Source: Planctomycetota bacterium | GTDB lineage: Bacteria; Planctomycetota; Planctomycetia; Isosphaerales; Isosphaeraceae | Length of the DNA stretch: 18,374 bases | Direction of reading: 5' to 3' | Assembly (NCBI GenBank): GCA_021777685.1 | Contig: JAJYDH010000060.1 | Coordinates: 1-18,374 of the forward strand | Part shown: one piece after another, positions 1-6,362 of the stretch | Layout of the letters: the number at the start of each line of letters is the position of its first letter | Position numbering within the stretch: position 1 is the first letter of the stretch | The notes under the pieces: generated by a model | Told to the model about the DNA's origin: nothing | The model's input: the letters and a program-made list of their open reading frames with translations, nothing else | Databases searched by the model: none | Translations under genes and position numbers: made by a program

Positions 1-829
1 ACAGGAGGTAGCCCCAGAAGACGGCCAGGAGCGGGGCGACGATGCCGAACGTCGCCACCTGGCTGGCGTCCAGGCTCCGCATCGCCAGGTTCTGGAACGC
101 CAGGCCGCCGATGCTCACGGCGACGGTCAGGTAGGCCAGGCCGAGCCACGCGGCCGTCGAGACGGCCGCCAGCGGGGGCCAGCCCGGCGCGGTCGCCAGG
201 GCCACGGGCAGGTCCAGGACCGAGCCGACCAGGAACGTCGCCGCCAGCGTGGGCAGGGCCCCGTGACGGTTGATGAGAGGCTTGTTGAACGTCAGATACC
301 CGCCCCAGCTCATCACGGCGGCGACCTCCATCAGGTCGCCCCGGAAGGCGTCTCGGCCGGCGGAGTCGGCGTTCGCCAGGTTCGCCAGGGCGATCAGGAC
401 CATCCCCGCCACGCTCGCCGCGACCCCCAGCACCCGCCCGCTCGCCAGCTTCTCCTGCCCCAGCGCCGCGGCCAGCGATAGGACCACCAGCGGGCAGGCC
501 GCGTAGATCAGGCCGATGTGCGAGGCCGGCGCGAGCCTCGCCCCGCCCAGGAAGAACGCCTGGTTGACCGGCACGCAGAGCGCCGCCGCCGCGATCAGCC
601 TCCAGCCGTCCTCGCGGAGCATCCGGCCGAGCAGGCCGCCCCGGCCGACGATCGGCCAGAGGCAGAGCCCCGCCACGCCGAAGCGGATCAGGGGGACCAG
701 GCCCACCGGGACCTCCCGGACGACGATCTTCGCCGCCGGCGCCGTGCTCGAGCCGATCAACACCATCAGGGCCAGGCATCCGAAGGCCCGGAGGCCCGCC
801 CTCGACCGAGCTAAACCATCGACCGCCAT
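1..829 (-). CDS. EamA/DMT-superfamily transporter, C-terminus outside window
   Basis: The minus strand stays open from an ATG at 829 to the window edge, giving about 276 residues with the C-terminus missing. The product is an almost continuous series of hydrophobic helices. It begins with an amphipathic N-terminus and an APAAKIVVREVPVGLVPLIRF segment, typical of the first EamA repeat. A second repeat starts near SWGGYLTFNKPLI and runs into GLAFQNLAMRSLDASQVATFG, which resembles the end of the second repeat, so only one or two helices are lost. Members of this drug/metabolite transporter superfamily export small metabolites across the inner membrane; the substrate cannot be read here. A GGAAGG-like ribosome site lies about 10 nt upstream. 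A GTG directly before the ATG (832) is an alternative start. The gene is divergent from the YbjN-domain gene. Confidence 0.88.
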   Translation of the reverse strand, partial: MAVDGLARSRAGLRAFGCLALMVLIGSSTAPAAKIVVREVPVGLVPLIRFGVAGLCLWPIVGRGGLLGRMLREDGWRLIAAAALCVPVNQAFFLGGARLAPASHIGLIYAACPLVVLSLAAALGQEKLASGRVLGVAASVAGMVLIALANLANADSAGRDAFRGDLMEVAAVMSWGGYLTFNKPLINRHGALPTLAATFLVGSVLDLPVALATAPGWPPLAAVSTAAWLGLAYLTVAVSIGGLAFQNLAMRSLDASQVATFGIVAPLLAVFWGYLL

Positions 830-1073
830 CACGATTCCGACCGCCTTCCCGGACGTTTCCCGCCGAACCGACAAGGGCCCCGACCCCGAGGCCCGCGTCA
901 TCCTCCCATCCTAGAACCATCGGCAAGCAAAAGGTTCGGATGCCGGCCTCTCGACCCGGCCCGGCCGGGATTTCCCGGCGGCCGCGCCCTTGCACTCGGC
1001 GAGGGGCGGGGCTCCAATGAGGGGGCACGTCTGGCCGCTCAAGTCGCCCGCCCGCCGGAAAGGAGTCGCTCGC

Positions 1074-1571
1074 ATGGGGATCGTGGAGAGCTTCGGACAC
1101 GCCATGATCCAGGCTTTTCTGGAGGACAGCGATCTCCACTACCTCCGCGACCGCGACGGCGACTTCGTCGTGGAATTCGGCTACGATGAGGAGGTCCTCG
1201 GCCACCCCCGGTTCATGCTCGTCGCCTCGGGCGACGACCACGAGCAGTACTGCCTCCGGGGCGACACCATGAAGCGCGTCCCCAAGGCCGAGTGGGACCG
1301 GCTGATCCGGCTCTGCAACGAGTGGAACGCCCAGTACAAGCTGCCCAAGGTCTACCTCGAGATCGACGACCCCAACGTCTCGGCCACCGGCCGGGTCATC
1401 TGCGAACAGTGGACCAACCTCGAGGCCGGCGCCCACCAGGAGCTGATCAACGAGATGACCAGCACCTTCTTCTCCGCCTGCTTCGGCTTCTGGCGATGGC
1501 TCGAACGACAGGACGCCCTCCACGCCCTCGGCGACGACGTCGCGGCCGACGAGGTGCCGGAGGAGGATTGA
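1074..1571 (+). CDS. YbjN-domain protein
   Basis: This is a 165-residue soluble protein. The start at 1074 is chosen over an in-frame ATG at 990 because a strong ribosome site (GGAAAGGAG, 1057-1065) lies 8 nt ahead and the 28 extra residues look non-coding. The fold signature is that of the YbjN / type III secretion chaperone-like family. An N-terminal helix is followed by acidic strands (FVVEFGYDEEV), a central W-x-R-L-x-R-L-C-N-E-W-N segment, then PKVYLEIDD, with a long C-terminal helix and a charged tail (ADEVPEED). Family members have no catalytic activity known to me and are regarded as chaperone-like or regulatory, so no specific function is proposed. The next gene lies 5 bp beyond the stop on the opposite strand, so the two converge. 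Confidence 0.82.
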   Translation: MGIVESFGHAMIQAFLEDSDLHYLRDRDGDFVVEFGYDEEVLGHPRFMLVASGDDHEQYCLRGDTMKRVPKAEWDRLIRLCNEWNAQYKLPKVYLEIDDPNVSATGRVICEQWTNLEAGAHQELINEMTSTFFSACFGFWRWLERQDALHALGDDVAADEVPEED

Positions 1572-1576
1572 TCGCC

Positions 1577-1855
1577 TCAGCCGGGCCGGCCCTCACTCGG
1601 CGGCTTCCGGCGCCCCATCGCATATCGCAAGAAGTCGAAGAGCCCGGCGAACCGGTACGACGGGTCGACGTAATGCTCGATCACATAAAAGGCGAAGTAA
1701 TAAGCCCTCGCGAATCCCCAGACCGCGAGGGCGAGCAGCATCGCGACCTTCCAGCTCGGGCACTCCGAGATCAGGAGCCCCGAGGCCAGCAGGCCCACCG
1801 CCAGCATCAGGCCGCCCTTGAGGTAGAGGAGCCGAGGGCTCCGGATGTCGCCCAT
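1577..1855 (-). CDS. small conserved-type membrane protein, function unknown
   Basis: The product has 92 residues with two predicted membrane segments, roughly residues 13-31 (GGLMLAVGLLASGLLIS) and 36-58 (KVAMLLALAVWGFARAYYFAFYV). A C-terminal cytosolic-looking region reads YRFAGLFDFLRYAMGRRKPP. A good ribosome site (GGAGGAGGG) lies about 6 nt upstream of the ATG. The gene starts 25 bp after the stop of the GlmU-like gene on the same strand, so it is probably the last gene of that transcription unit. I do not recognise the family. The membrane segments, ribosome site and position all support a real gene. Confidence 0.75.
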   Translation of the reverse strand: MGDIRSPRLLYLKGGLMLAVGLLASGLLISECPSWKVAMLLALAVWGFARAYYFAFYVIEHYVDPSYRFAGLFDFLRYAMGRRKPPSEGRPG

Positions 1856-1880
1856 CGGGCCCTCCTCCGGCCGGCGGCTT

Positions 1881-3200
1881 TTATCGACGGGCGGCGATGA
1901 CCGGCCAGGTGTCCCCTCGGCGGTCGTTGGCCTTCTGGAAGGCCCTCTCCCGTTCGAGGCGGGTCTGCTGGTGGAGGTCGAGATAGAGCTGCCGCTCGGC
2001 CTCGGCGAAGGTCTTGCCCCGGCGGCCCATGACGGTCTCGGCCGTGGCGAAGAGCTGGTCGAGCGAGAACCCCGGCGCGACCCGGCCGTACAGGACCGAG
2101 CAGAACGACGGGATGTGCTTGGGCAGCAAGAGCCCGGCGGGCAAGACGTTGCACATCACGCCGATGGCCGTGCCCGTGTTCAGCATGCTCCCCAGGCCGG
2201 TCCGCGTGTGGTCGCCGACGAAGCAGCCAACCTTCGCCTGGCCGGTGGCGACGGGGTCGCCGGCGATCGGGACGTGGACCTCGCCGTAGTCGTTCCGGAG
2301 GTCGCTGTTGGAGGTGATCGCCCCCAGGTTCACCCACTCGCCGACGTAGGCGTGGCCCAGGAACCCCTCGTGGTACTTGTTCGAGAAGCCGTGGACGATG
2401 CTCGCCTCGACCTCGCCGCCGATCCGGCAGTTCGGGCCGATCGTGGTCCCGCCCCGGACGTTCGCCCGGAAAAGCTGGGTGTCCCGGCCGATGTAGCAAG
2501 GGCCCTCGACCCGCGTGAACGGCTGGACCCACGCCCCGGCGGCGATCGTGATCGGGCCGCTGGTCGTGTCGAAGACCGTGTACGGATCAACCCTCGCCGA
2601 CTCGTGGATCGAGAGCCGCTCGGACGGCCCGACGATCGCGGCGCTGGCCAGATGCTTGTTGCTCAGGGCGGGCTTGCCCTCGGCCTCGAAGTCGCGGGCC
2701 AGGTGATGGGCGTTCCGGGCGACCAGGTCCCACGGCCGGCCGATCCACTCGCCGCCGACCTCCACGCACTCGACCCGGCTCGCCATCTCCTCGAACCAGG
2801 CCGAGACCCCGTTGGGATGGAGGGCCACCGCGTCGTCGGGCCCGACCCAGGCGCAGGCCGGCTGCCCCTCGCAGAGGCCGACCCAGGGGCGGCCGTCGGT
2901 CGACTCGGGGCCGTCGAAGGGGTCGGGCGGGACCCATCGGCCGTTGGCCACCATCACCGGCCCCCGGGCGAGCCAGTCGGGGTCGTTGACGGTCGTCTGC
3001 GGGTCGCGCGAGCGGCGGACGGCGGCCAGGTACGGGCGGACCACCACCGATCGCCGGGCCGGCCCGGGGCCGACCTCGAACGCCCGCGCGAGCTTGGCCC
3101 CCAGCGAGTTCGAGCCCAGGAGCAGGTCGAACACCGGCCGGGTCAGGGTCAGGGGTTCGAGGGCGGAGACGGCCTCATCTTCGACCAGGCAGAGTCGCAT
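1881..3200 (-). CDS. alternate GlmU-type nucleotidyltransferase / left-handed beta-helix acyltransferase
   Basis: A 439-residue protein with two parts. Residues 1-180 form a degenerate nucleotidyltransferase-like domain starting MRLCLVEDEA, with the TRPVFDLLLGS stretch at 20-30 seen in the 'alternate bacterial GlmU' family (TIGR03991 type). Residues of about 187-355 form a left-handed parallel beta-helix of hexapeptide repeats (VGPSERLSIHESARV, IGRDTQLFRANV, TTIGPNCRIGGEV). The acyltransferase-like motif NLGAITSNSDLRNDYG is at 291-306. By family analogy it makes a UDP-activated amino sugar or similar sugar nucleotide in the cytosol, joining acetyl transfer and uridylyl transfer. The canonical GlmU pyrophosphorylase motif (LAAGxGTRM) is absent, so the exact substrate is open. 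It lies 44 bp after the metallophosphoesterase gene and 25 bp before a small membrane protein gene on the same strand. Confidence 0.87.
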   Translation of the reverse strand: MRLCLVEDEAVSALEPLTLTRPVFDLLLGSNSLGAKLARAFEVGPGPARRSVVVRPYLAAVRRSRDPQTTVNDPDWLARGPVMVANGRWVPPDPFDGPESTDGRPWVGLCEGQPACAWVGPDDAVALHPNGVSAWFEEMASRVECVEVGGEWIGRPWDLVARNAHHLARDFEAEGKPALSNKHLASAAIVGPSERLSIHESARVDPYTVFDTTSGPITIAAGAWVQPFTRVEGPCYIGRDTQLFRANVRGGTTIGPNCRIGGEVEASIVHGFSNKYHEGFLGHAYVGEWVNLGAITSNSDLRNDYGEVHVPIAGDPVATGQAKVGCFVGDHTRTGLGSMLNTGTAIGVMCNVLPAGLLLPKHIPSFCSVLYGRVAPGFSLDQLFATAETVMGRRGKTFAEAERQLYLDLHQQTRLERERAFQKANDRRGDTWPVIAARR

Positions 3201-3244
3201 CGCGGCTTCCTCCTCGCTCCGTCTCGGCGGCCGGCCGAGGCCCG

Positions 3245-3739
3245 CTATCCGGGCTCGTTGCCGATGATCAGCAATTCTAGGGAGTCGGTCCCGAGGTCAA
3301 GGACGGCCACCGACCAGGGGCTCGTCCGGTGGAGCGCCCCCGGGTTGATCCAGCGGGTCGCGCCCCTCCGCTCGTCGGCCGCCCGGTGCGAGTGGCCGAA
3401 CAGCAAGTAATCGGGAACGGCTTCCAGGAGGCGACGGACCTCCCTCGCCGAGTCGCCGTGAGTCACCGCGATCCGCCGGCCTCCCAGCGCGATCTCGCCC
3501 CCGCGGCCCAGGCAGACGCCCCCCGTCCGGCGGATCTCCCGGCCCAGACTCTCTTGATCGAAGTCATTATTACCAAAGACGTAATAGCAAGTCAGGGCGG
3601 CGCATTCCAGGACCACCGCCGGGCAGGTCAGGTCGCCGCAGTGGACCAGCGCCTCGGCGCCGGCCCCGATCAGGGCCGCGACCGCCTTCGAGGTCCGCTC
3701 CACCTGGTCGTGCGTGTCGGACAGGATTCCGATCTTCAT
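3245..3739 (-). CDS. YfcE/MJ0936-type metallophosphoesterase
   Basis: A 164-residue protein that carries the full set of calcineurin-like metal-binding blocks of the small YfcE/MJ0936 phosphodiesterase group. They are D-T-H at 8-10, H-C-G-D at 33-36, G-N-N-D at 56-59, T-H-G-D at 93-96 and G-H-S-H at 115-118, then NPGAL near the end. The length matches the family. Members hydrolyse phosphodiester bonds with Mn2+ or similar ions; the natural substrate is usually unknown. The ATG at 3739 is preferred over an in-frame TTG one codon earlier, with a modest GGGGAT upstream. It is the first gene of the minus-strand group that continues with the GlmU-like enzyme. Confidence 0.92.
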   Translation of the reverse strand: MKIGILSDTHDQVERTSKAVAALIGAGAEALVHCGDLTCPAVVLECAALTCYYVFGNNDFDQESLGREIRRTGGVCLGRGGEIALGGRRIAVTHGDSAREVRRLLEAVPDYLLFGHSHRAADERRGATRWINPGALHRTSPWSVAVLDLGTDSLELLIIGNEPG

Positions 3740-4066
3740 CAAATCAACATCCCCTGATTCGTTCCTCGCGCATTACCCAGACTACCATTTCGATGTTTCG
3801 AACCGGAATCGACTGGCCCGACGCAAATTGGAGGGGTAAACTTCAACTGGCTCGTTCGAGGGATCGGCCCGATCGACCGCGACCCGGCTCCCGGGGCGGC
3901 GAGAAAGGGCACCCTTGGGCGACCCCGATCGTCCCTGAGCGGGACTTTCGGGCGGCCGGCCGAGAGGTAACGGTCGGCCGCGGGATGGAGTCCCCAATCG
4001 GCCCGCTTCGGCGGGCCCTCGGACCTCATCCCACGGTTCTACCCGCGTCGCGCGGGGAGGTGCCCC
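3740..4066. other. gene-free divergent region with leader hairpins
   Basis: This stretch lies between the divergent metallophosphoesterase and the 73-residue ORF. I see no credible gene: reading frames here are open only because of high G+C. A perfect seven-base-pair hairpin with a UUCG tetraloop lies at 4000-4017 (GGCCCGC TTCG GCGGGCC). A second hairpin overlaps the ribosome site just before 4067 and is listed separately. The promoters for both flanking genes should lie here, but I could not identify convincing -35/-10 pairs. Confidence 0.5.
4042..4060 (+). promoter_or_regulatory. hairpin overlapping the ribosome-binding site
   Basis: CCCGCG at 4042-4047 pairs perfectly with CGCGGG at 4051-4056 across a TCG loop. 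The right arm covers the first bases of the Shine-Dalgarno sequence GGGGAGG (4054-4060), which stands 6 nt ahead of the ATG at 4067. This geometry could restrict ribosome access to the small downstream ORF. The pairing is seen in the sequence; any regulatory effect is inference. Confidence 0.35.
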
Positions 4067-4288
4067 ATGTCCGTGGCGATCAAGTTCGAACGTCTCATCC
4101 CCTCGGCCATCTCCGAGCCGACCACGTCCACCTACCGCCCTCGCCACGCCGAGGCCCCCGACTGCGGCGGCCACGCCTGCGAGGCCCCCGAATCGTACCA
4201 CGGCCGGGCCGCCGAGGCCCCCGATGCCGGCTATGGGCGCTCTCAATACATGGAGGACCAATTCACGCATGGCCGAAGCCAGAGCTGA
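4067..4288 (+). CDS. small hypothetical protein with three AEAPD-like repeats
   Basis: A 73-residue hydrophilic protein of unknown function. Support comes from a strong ribosome site (GGGGAGG, 4054-4060), G/C-rich third codon positions throughout, and hairpins following the stop. The middle carries three related units, HAEAPDCGG, ACEAPESYH and AAEAPDAGY. They are encoded by an 11-bp direct repeat (GAGGCCCCCGA) at 4151, 4181 and 4214, so the period is 10-11 codons. The N-terminus (MSVAIKFERLIPSAI) is not a clear signal peptide. Two cysteines (in PDCGGHAC) are the only obvious ligand-type residues. I do not recognise a family. Confidence 0.5.
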   Translation: MSVAIKFERLIPSAISEPTTSTYRPRHAEAPDCGGHACEAPESYHGRAAEAPDAGYGRSQYMEDQFTHGRSQS

Positions 4289-4334
4289 GCGGTCGGGCCA
4301 GGATCTGCTCCTGGGACACCGAAGGCCCGACCGC
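4289..4334 (+). other. nested stem-loop directly after a stop codon
   Basis: Starting at the base after the TGA of the 73-residue ORF, GCGGTCGGGCC (4289-4299) pairs perfectly with GGCCCGACCGC (4324-4334). A second hairpin could form inside, CCAGGA (4298-4303) with TCCTGG (4309-4314), although it shares two bases with the outer arm. There is no long T run after it, so it may stabilise the 3' end of the message rather than terminate transcription alone. Confidence 0.4.
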
Positions 4335-4413
4335 ACCGTTCTTCCGGCCCCTCTTCTGTCGGCCCGCCCTCTCCCCGGGCCCCTCGGAACCTGAGGCTGG
4401 ATTGACGATCCAA

Positions 4414-4467
4414 CCGGACGCCCCCGGCGACCCCCATGCGGGCCGTCGGGGGCGTCCGGCGCCTTTT
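4414..4467 (+). terminator. candidate intrinsic terminator
   Basis: CCGGACGCCCCC (4414-4425) is the exact reverse complement of GGGGGCGTCCGG (4448-4459), a 12-bp G+C-rich stem with a loop of 22 nt that can pair further (GAC with GTC). CGCC and four T follow. It lies 126 bp after the stop of the 73-residue ORF and could end its transcript. The short T run makes the call moderate. Confidence 0.4.
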
Positions 4468-4561
4468 CCGGCGACGACAATCCCCCGCAACCGCCTTCCA
4501 GATCACGTTTTCCGAAGATCCCCTGCGGACCCCGCCCGCCCGAAGCCCGGCTCAAGAAGTC

Positions 4562-4810
4562 GAAGCCAACCATCCCGGGTTCGAGGACCGACCCTGGGCA
4601 TCGGCCTTCGAAAATCCGAACCCAATGGCCGGGTGCCCTCCCCAGAACTCGAACCCAACGGCCCGAACGTCGGGCGTTCCCATTCAAAGCCAATCGGATC
4701 GACGCCCGACCCGCCCTCGCCCGAGGCCGGGAACTCGAAGCCAACGGGGCCATCGTCGAGGAACGCGAAGCCAACGCCATGACCCTCCCGGAAAAACTCA
4801 AAGCCAACGG
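4562..4810. repeat. seven-copy degenerate short direct repeat, core GAAGCCAACGG
   Basis: The core GAA(G/C)CCAA(C/T) or its AAAGCCAA variant occurs at about 4562, 4618, 4651, 4686, 4737, 4767 and 4800. Spacings are 56, 33, 35, 51, 30 and 33 bp. Most copies end in GG or CG. Copies four to seven share one forward frame that is open from at least 4500 to a TGA at 4863-4865 and reads KANR, EANG, EANA and KANG. Copies two and three read EPNG in a second frame. There is no start codon with a ribosome site, so I treat it as an interspersed repeat cluster rather than a gene. I recall short repeats of this type in planctomycete intergenic DNA but cannot confirm that here. Confidence 0.6.
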
Positions 4811-5199
4811 GACAATCCCCGACGAGCCGGCCGCCACGGCTCGCCCCGAGTCTTTATTATCGTGAAATCGCCGGGCGATTAACCGGGTTTCCGGCAGGTC
4901 CACGCCCCGCCGACCGGCCGTCCTCAACCGGCCCGACGGTGGTCCTCGCCCGACTTGGCCGGACAAAGCTGTGTCTCGGGGTCGCCGGGAGCCCGAAAAA
5001 GGGGGGCGGAAGGCCCCGATTTCGGCCGAAATGGGGTCGGAATCGACCAAAACCGGGCCCAAATCCCCGGCCCAAATCCCGCTTTGCACGACAAACCGCA
5101 AGTAGGCGACGGGCACGTCCGTCGCCAAAATTTCGCCGAAGCGCCCATCCCGCCCTGTTATTCAACTGGCCGCATTTCCCCCCTCGCCCCGCATCTCGG
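4811..5199. other. gene-free stretch with a 14-bp palindrome
   Basis: No credible gene is seen. A perfect palindrome ATTTCGGCCGAAAT (5019-5032) sits inside CCCCG...GGGG flanks (5014-5036). About 25 bp further a short tandem repeat of GGCCCAAATCCC occurs twice. Reading frames across this stretch give low-complexity Arg/Pro/Gly-rich translations without ribosome sites. The stretch is downstream of the stop of the membrane protein gene at 5200, but no T-run terminator for that gene was found. Confidence 0.5.
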
Positions 5200-5758
5200 T
5201 CATCCGTCGGATTTTCCCTTTTCTGCGCATTGCAGCGATTTCGCCCCGACGGCGGATTTCCTCTTGCCGAGGACCAGGATCACCCGGATGACCAGGCCGA
5301 GGACGAGGGCGGCGACCAGGAGGATGCCGCCGGTCACGACGGTGGCGATGAACCCGCCCGCCTCGCCGTTCAGATCACCCTCGATGCCCGGCTTGCTCGA
5401 CTGGCCGACGGCCCCGGCGGCCGTGACGCCGAAAATGCCGGAGATCATCTGGAGGAAGGGGACGGCCTGAGAAGCGGCCACGACCCAGCCGCCATACACC
5501 ACCGTCATCAGGACCCGGCGAGACTTCAGGGCGACGAGACATCCCGCCCCGAAGTAGCAAAGGATGCCCGCCAACATCCCGGCCCGCCCCGACTGGCGGG
5601 TGATCGACCAGGCGAACTGGAGCGGCATGATGAGGTTCGCCAGGAATACGGCCGCCCAGGCGGCGAGCGTGAATCCGACCCGGCCGCCGATCGGTTCGCC
5701 TCCGGCCGCCTTTTTTCACGGCGTGACCGGCAAAATAGGGGTCATCAGGCAGCGCCAT
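5200..5758 (-). CDS. small multi-pass membrane protein with a frame break at an A6 run
   Basis: The intact-looking part is a 142-codon frame (5628 to 5200). It continues upstream without a start codon through clearly membrane-like coding sequence (GGEPIGGRVGFTLAAWAAVFLANLIM) to a TGA. A second frame with an ATG at 5758, behind a GATGAGG ribosome site, reads MALPDDPYFAGHAVKK and meets it at six A on the minus strand (5716-5711). Removing one A joins the two into a protein of 185 residues with about four membrane segments. They lie near VGFTLAAWAAVFLANLI, GMLAGILCYFGAGCLVAL, VVYGGWVVAASQAVPFLQMISGIFGV and GGFIATVVTGGILLVAALVLGLVIRVILVL. The function is unknown. The break may be a sequencing error, a mutation, or slippage. 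Confidence 0.68.
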
Positions 5759-6082
5759 GTCGTGAGCACCTCATCGGACAGGAGGGCGACTCGAACACGA
5801 GCCCCATCGTAGGGGCCACGGGCGAGCTTTGCAACGCCAAGCTCGCATGACGCGGAATTCCACCGTCCCGGCGACGGGACGATCGGGCGAGCTTTGCCGC
5901 GGCTCGGCCATTGATCGGTCTGCCGGAGGCTCGCTCCGCTCGCCGGGAGAGCCGCGAAACGCCGCCGAGGCCAGGAGCGGTTGGCGCACTCCGGCCCTGG
6001 AATGACCCCGCCTCCGAGGACCGACCAGGAGGATTGCCAAGGATCGTCGATTCAATAACGTCCCGTCTTCACGGCGAACTCC
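5759..6082. other. gene-free stretch with small inverted repeats
   Basis: I see no supported gene. GCGAGCTTTGC occurs twice (starting 5822 and about 5888). The first copy forms a hairpin with AAGCTCGC (5839-5846), and a CGTCCCG/CGGGACG hairpin follows close by. The stretch from about 5890 to 5960 (GCCGAGCC and GGAGGCTCGCTCCGC-type words) resembles other interspersed repeats rather than coding sequence. A minus-strand frame of 94 codons crosses it but has no ribosome site. Confidence 0.45.
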
Positions 6083-6201
6083 TTGGAGTGCGGGAGCTTG
6101 CTCCCGCCTTCACGGTGGGAGCTCGCTCCCGGATCTGTCGGACGTCCGCGGCCGGGAGCAAGCTCCCGGGGACAAAGCGGGAGCAAGCTCCCGCACTCCA
6201 A
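6083..6201. repeat. 25-bp perfect inverted repeat enclosing four GGGAGC palindromes
   Basis: The 25 bases at 6083-6107 are the exact reverse complement of 6177-6201; both contain TGCGGGAGCTTGCTCCCGC or its complement. Between them lie two further CGGGAGC/GCTCCCG-type palindromes (about 6116-6132 and 6151-6169). The four units give a cloverleaf-like potential structure. The element lies between the frame-broken membrane protein and the 3' end of the SGNH hydrolase gene. It looks like a REP-type or non-autonomous intergenic element, with no coding capacity. Confidence 0.65.
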
Positions 6202-6209
6202 AACAGGAA

Positions 6210-6333
6210 GTGGGAAAGGTGGGTGGTGCCCACCCTACATAAACCCTTTGGCTGCAATCTCGTAGGGTGGGCACTGCCCACCTTGACAGGACACCAAATT
6301 AGTGGGAAAGGTGAGCGGCGCCAACCATACATA
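6210..6333. repeat. GTAGGGTGGGC palindromic repeat cluster, three copies
   Basis: A 23-base unit at 6216-6238 is the reverse complement, with two mismatches, of 6262-6284 (GTAGGGTGGGCACTGCCCAC core). A third, more decayed copy in direct orientation with the first runs 6302-6333, with 5 differences from 6210-6241 over 32 bases. Each unit is itself a partial palindrome (GTGGGC...GCCCAC). The same unit recurs inside the MITE-like element near 8956-9027. The cluster ends about 30 bp from the stop of the SGNH hydrolase gene and may act as a bidirectional 3' structure. Confidence 0.65.
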
Positions 6334-6362
6334 CAACTACATAAACTTGTTCACCCCTCGGA

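Noticed and set aside
990..1018. Possible promoter TTGCAC-17-TCCAAT ahead of the YbjN gene
   Set aside because: Only 3 of 6 and 4 of 6 consensus matches, too weak in this base composition to call.
1845..3410. A 521-codon plus-strand open frame opposite the GlmU-like gene
   Set aside because: The minus strand encodes recognisable beta-helix repeats. The plus frame has no ribosome site or domain pattern.
4562..4810. CRISPR array
   Set aside because: The repeated core is only 9-11 bp, degenerate and unevenly spaced, with no spacer-like unique segments of constant length and no cas genes.
3782..5128. A 448-codon minus-strand open frame across the gene-free stretch
   Set aside because: The translation is biased and domain-free, it crosses the repeat cluster and hairpins, and it overlaps the 73-residue ORF antisense. 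It is better explained by scarce stop codons at high G+C.
5771..6055. A 94-codon minus-strand frame
   Set aside because: No ribosome site is present, and the composition is built from repeat words such as GCGAGCTTTGC and GGAGGCTCGCTCC.
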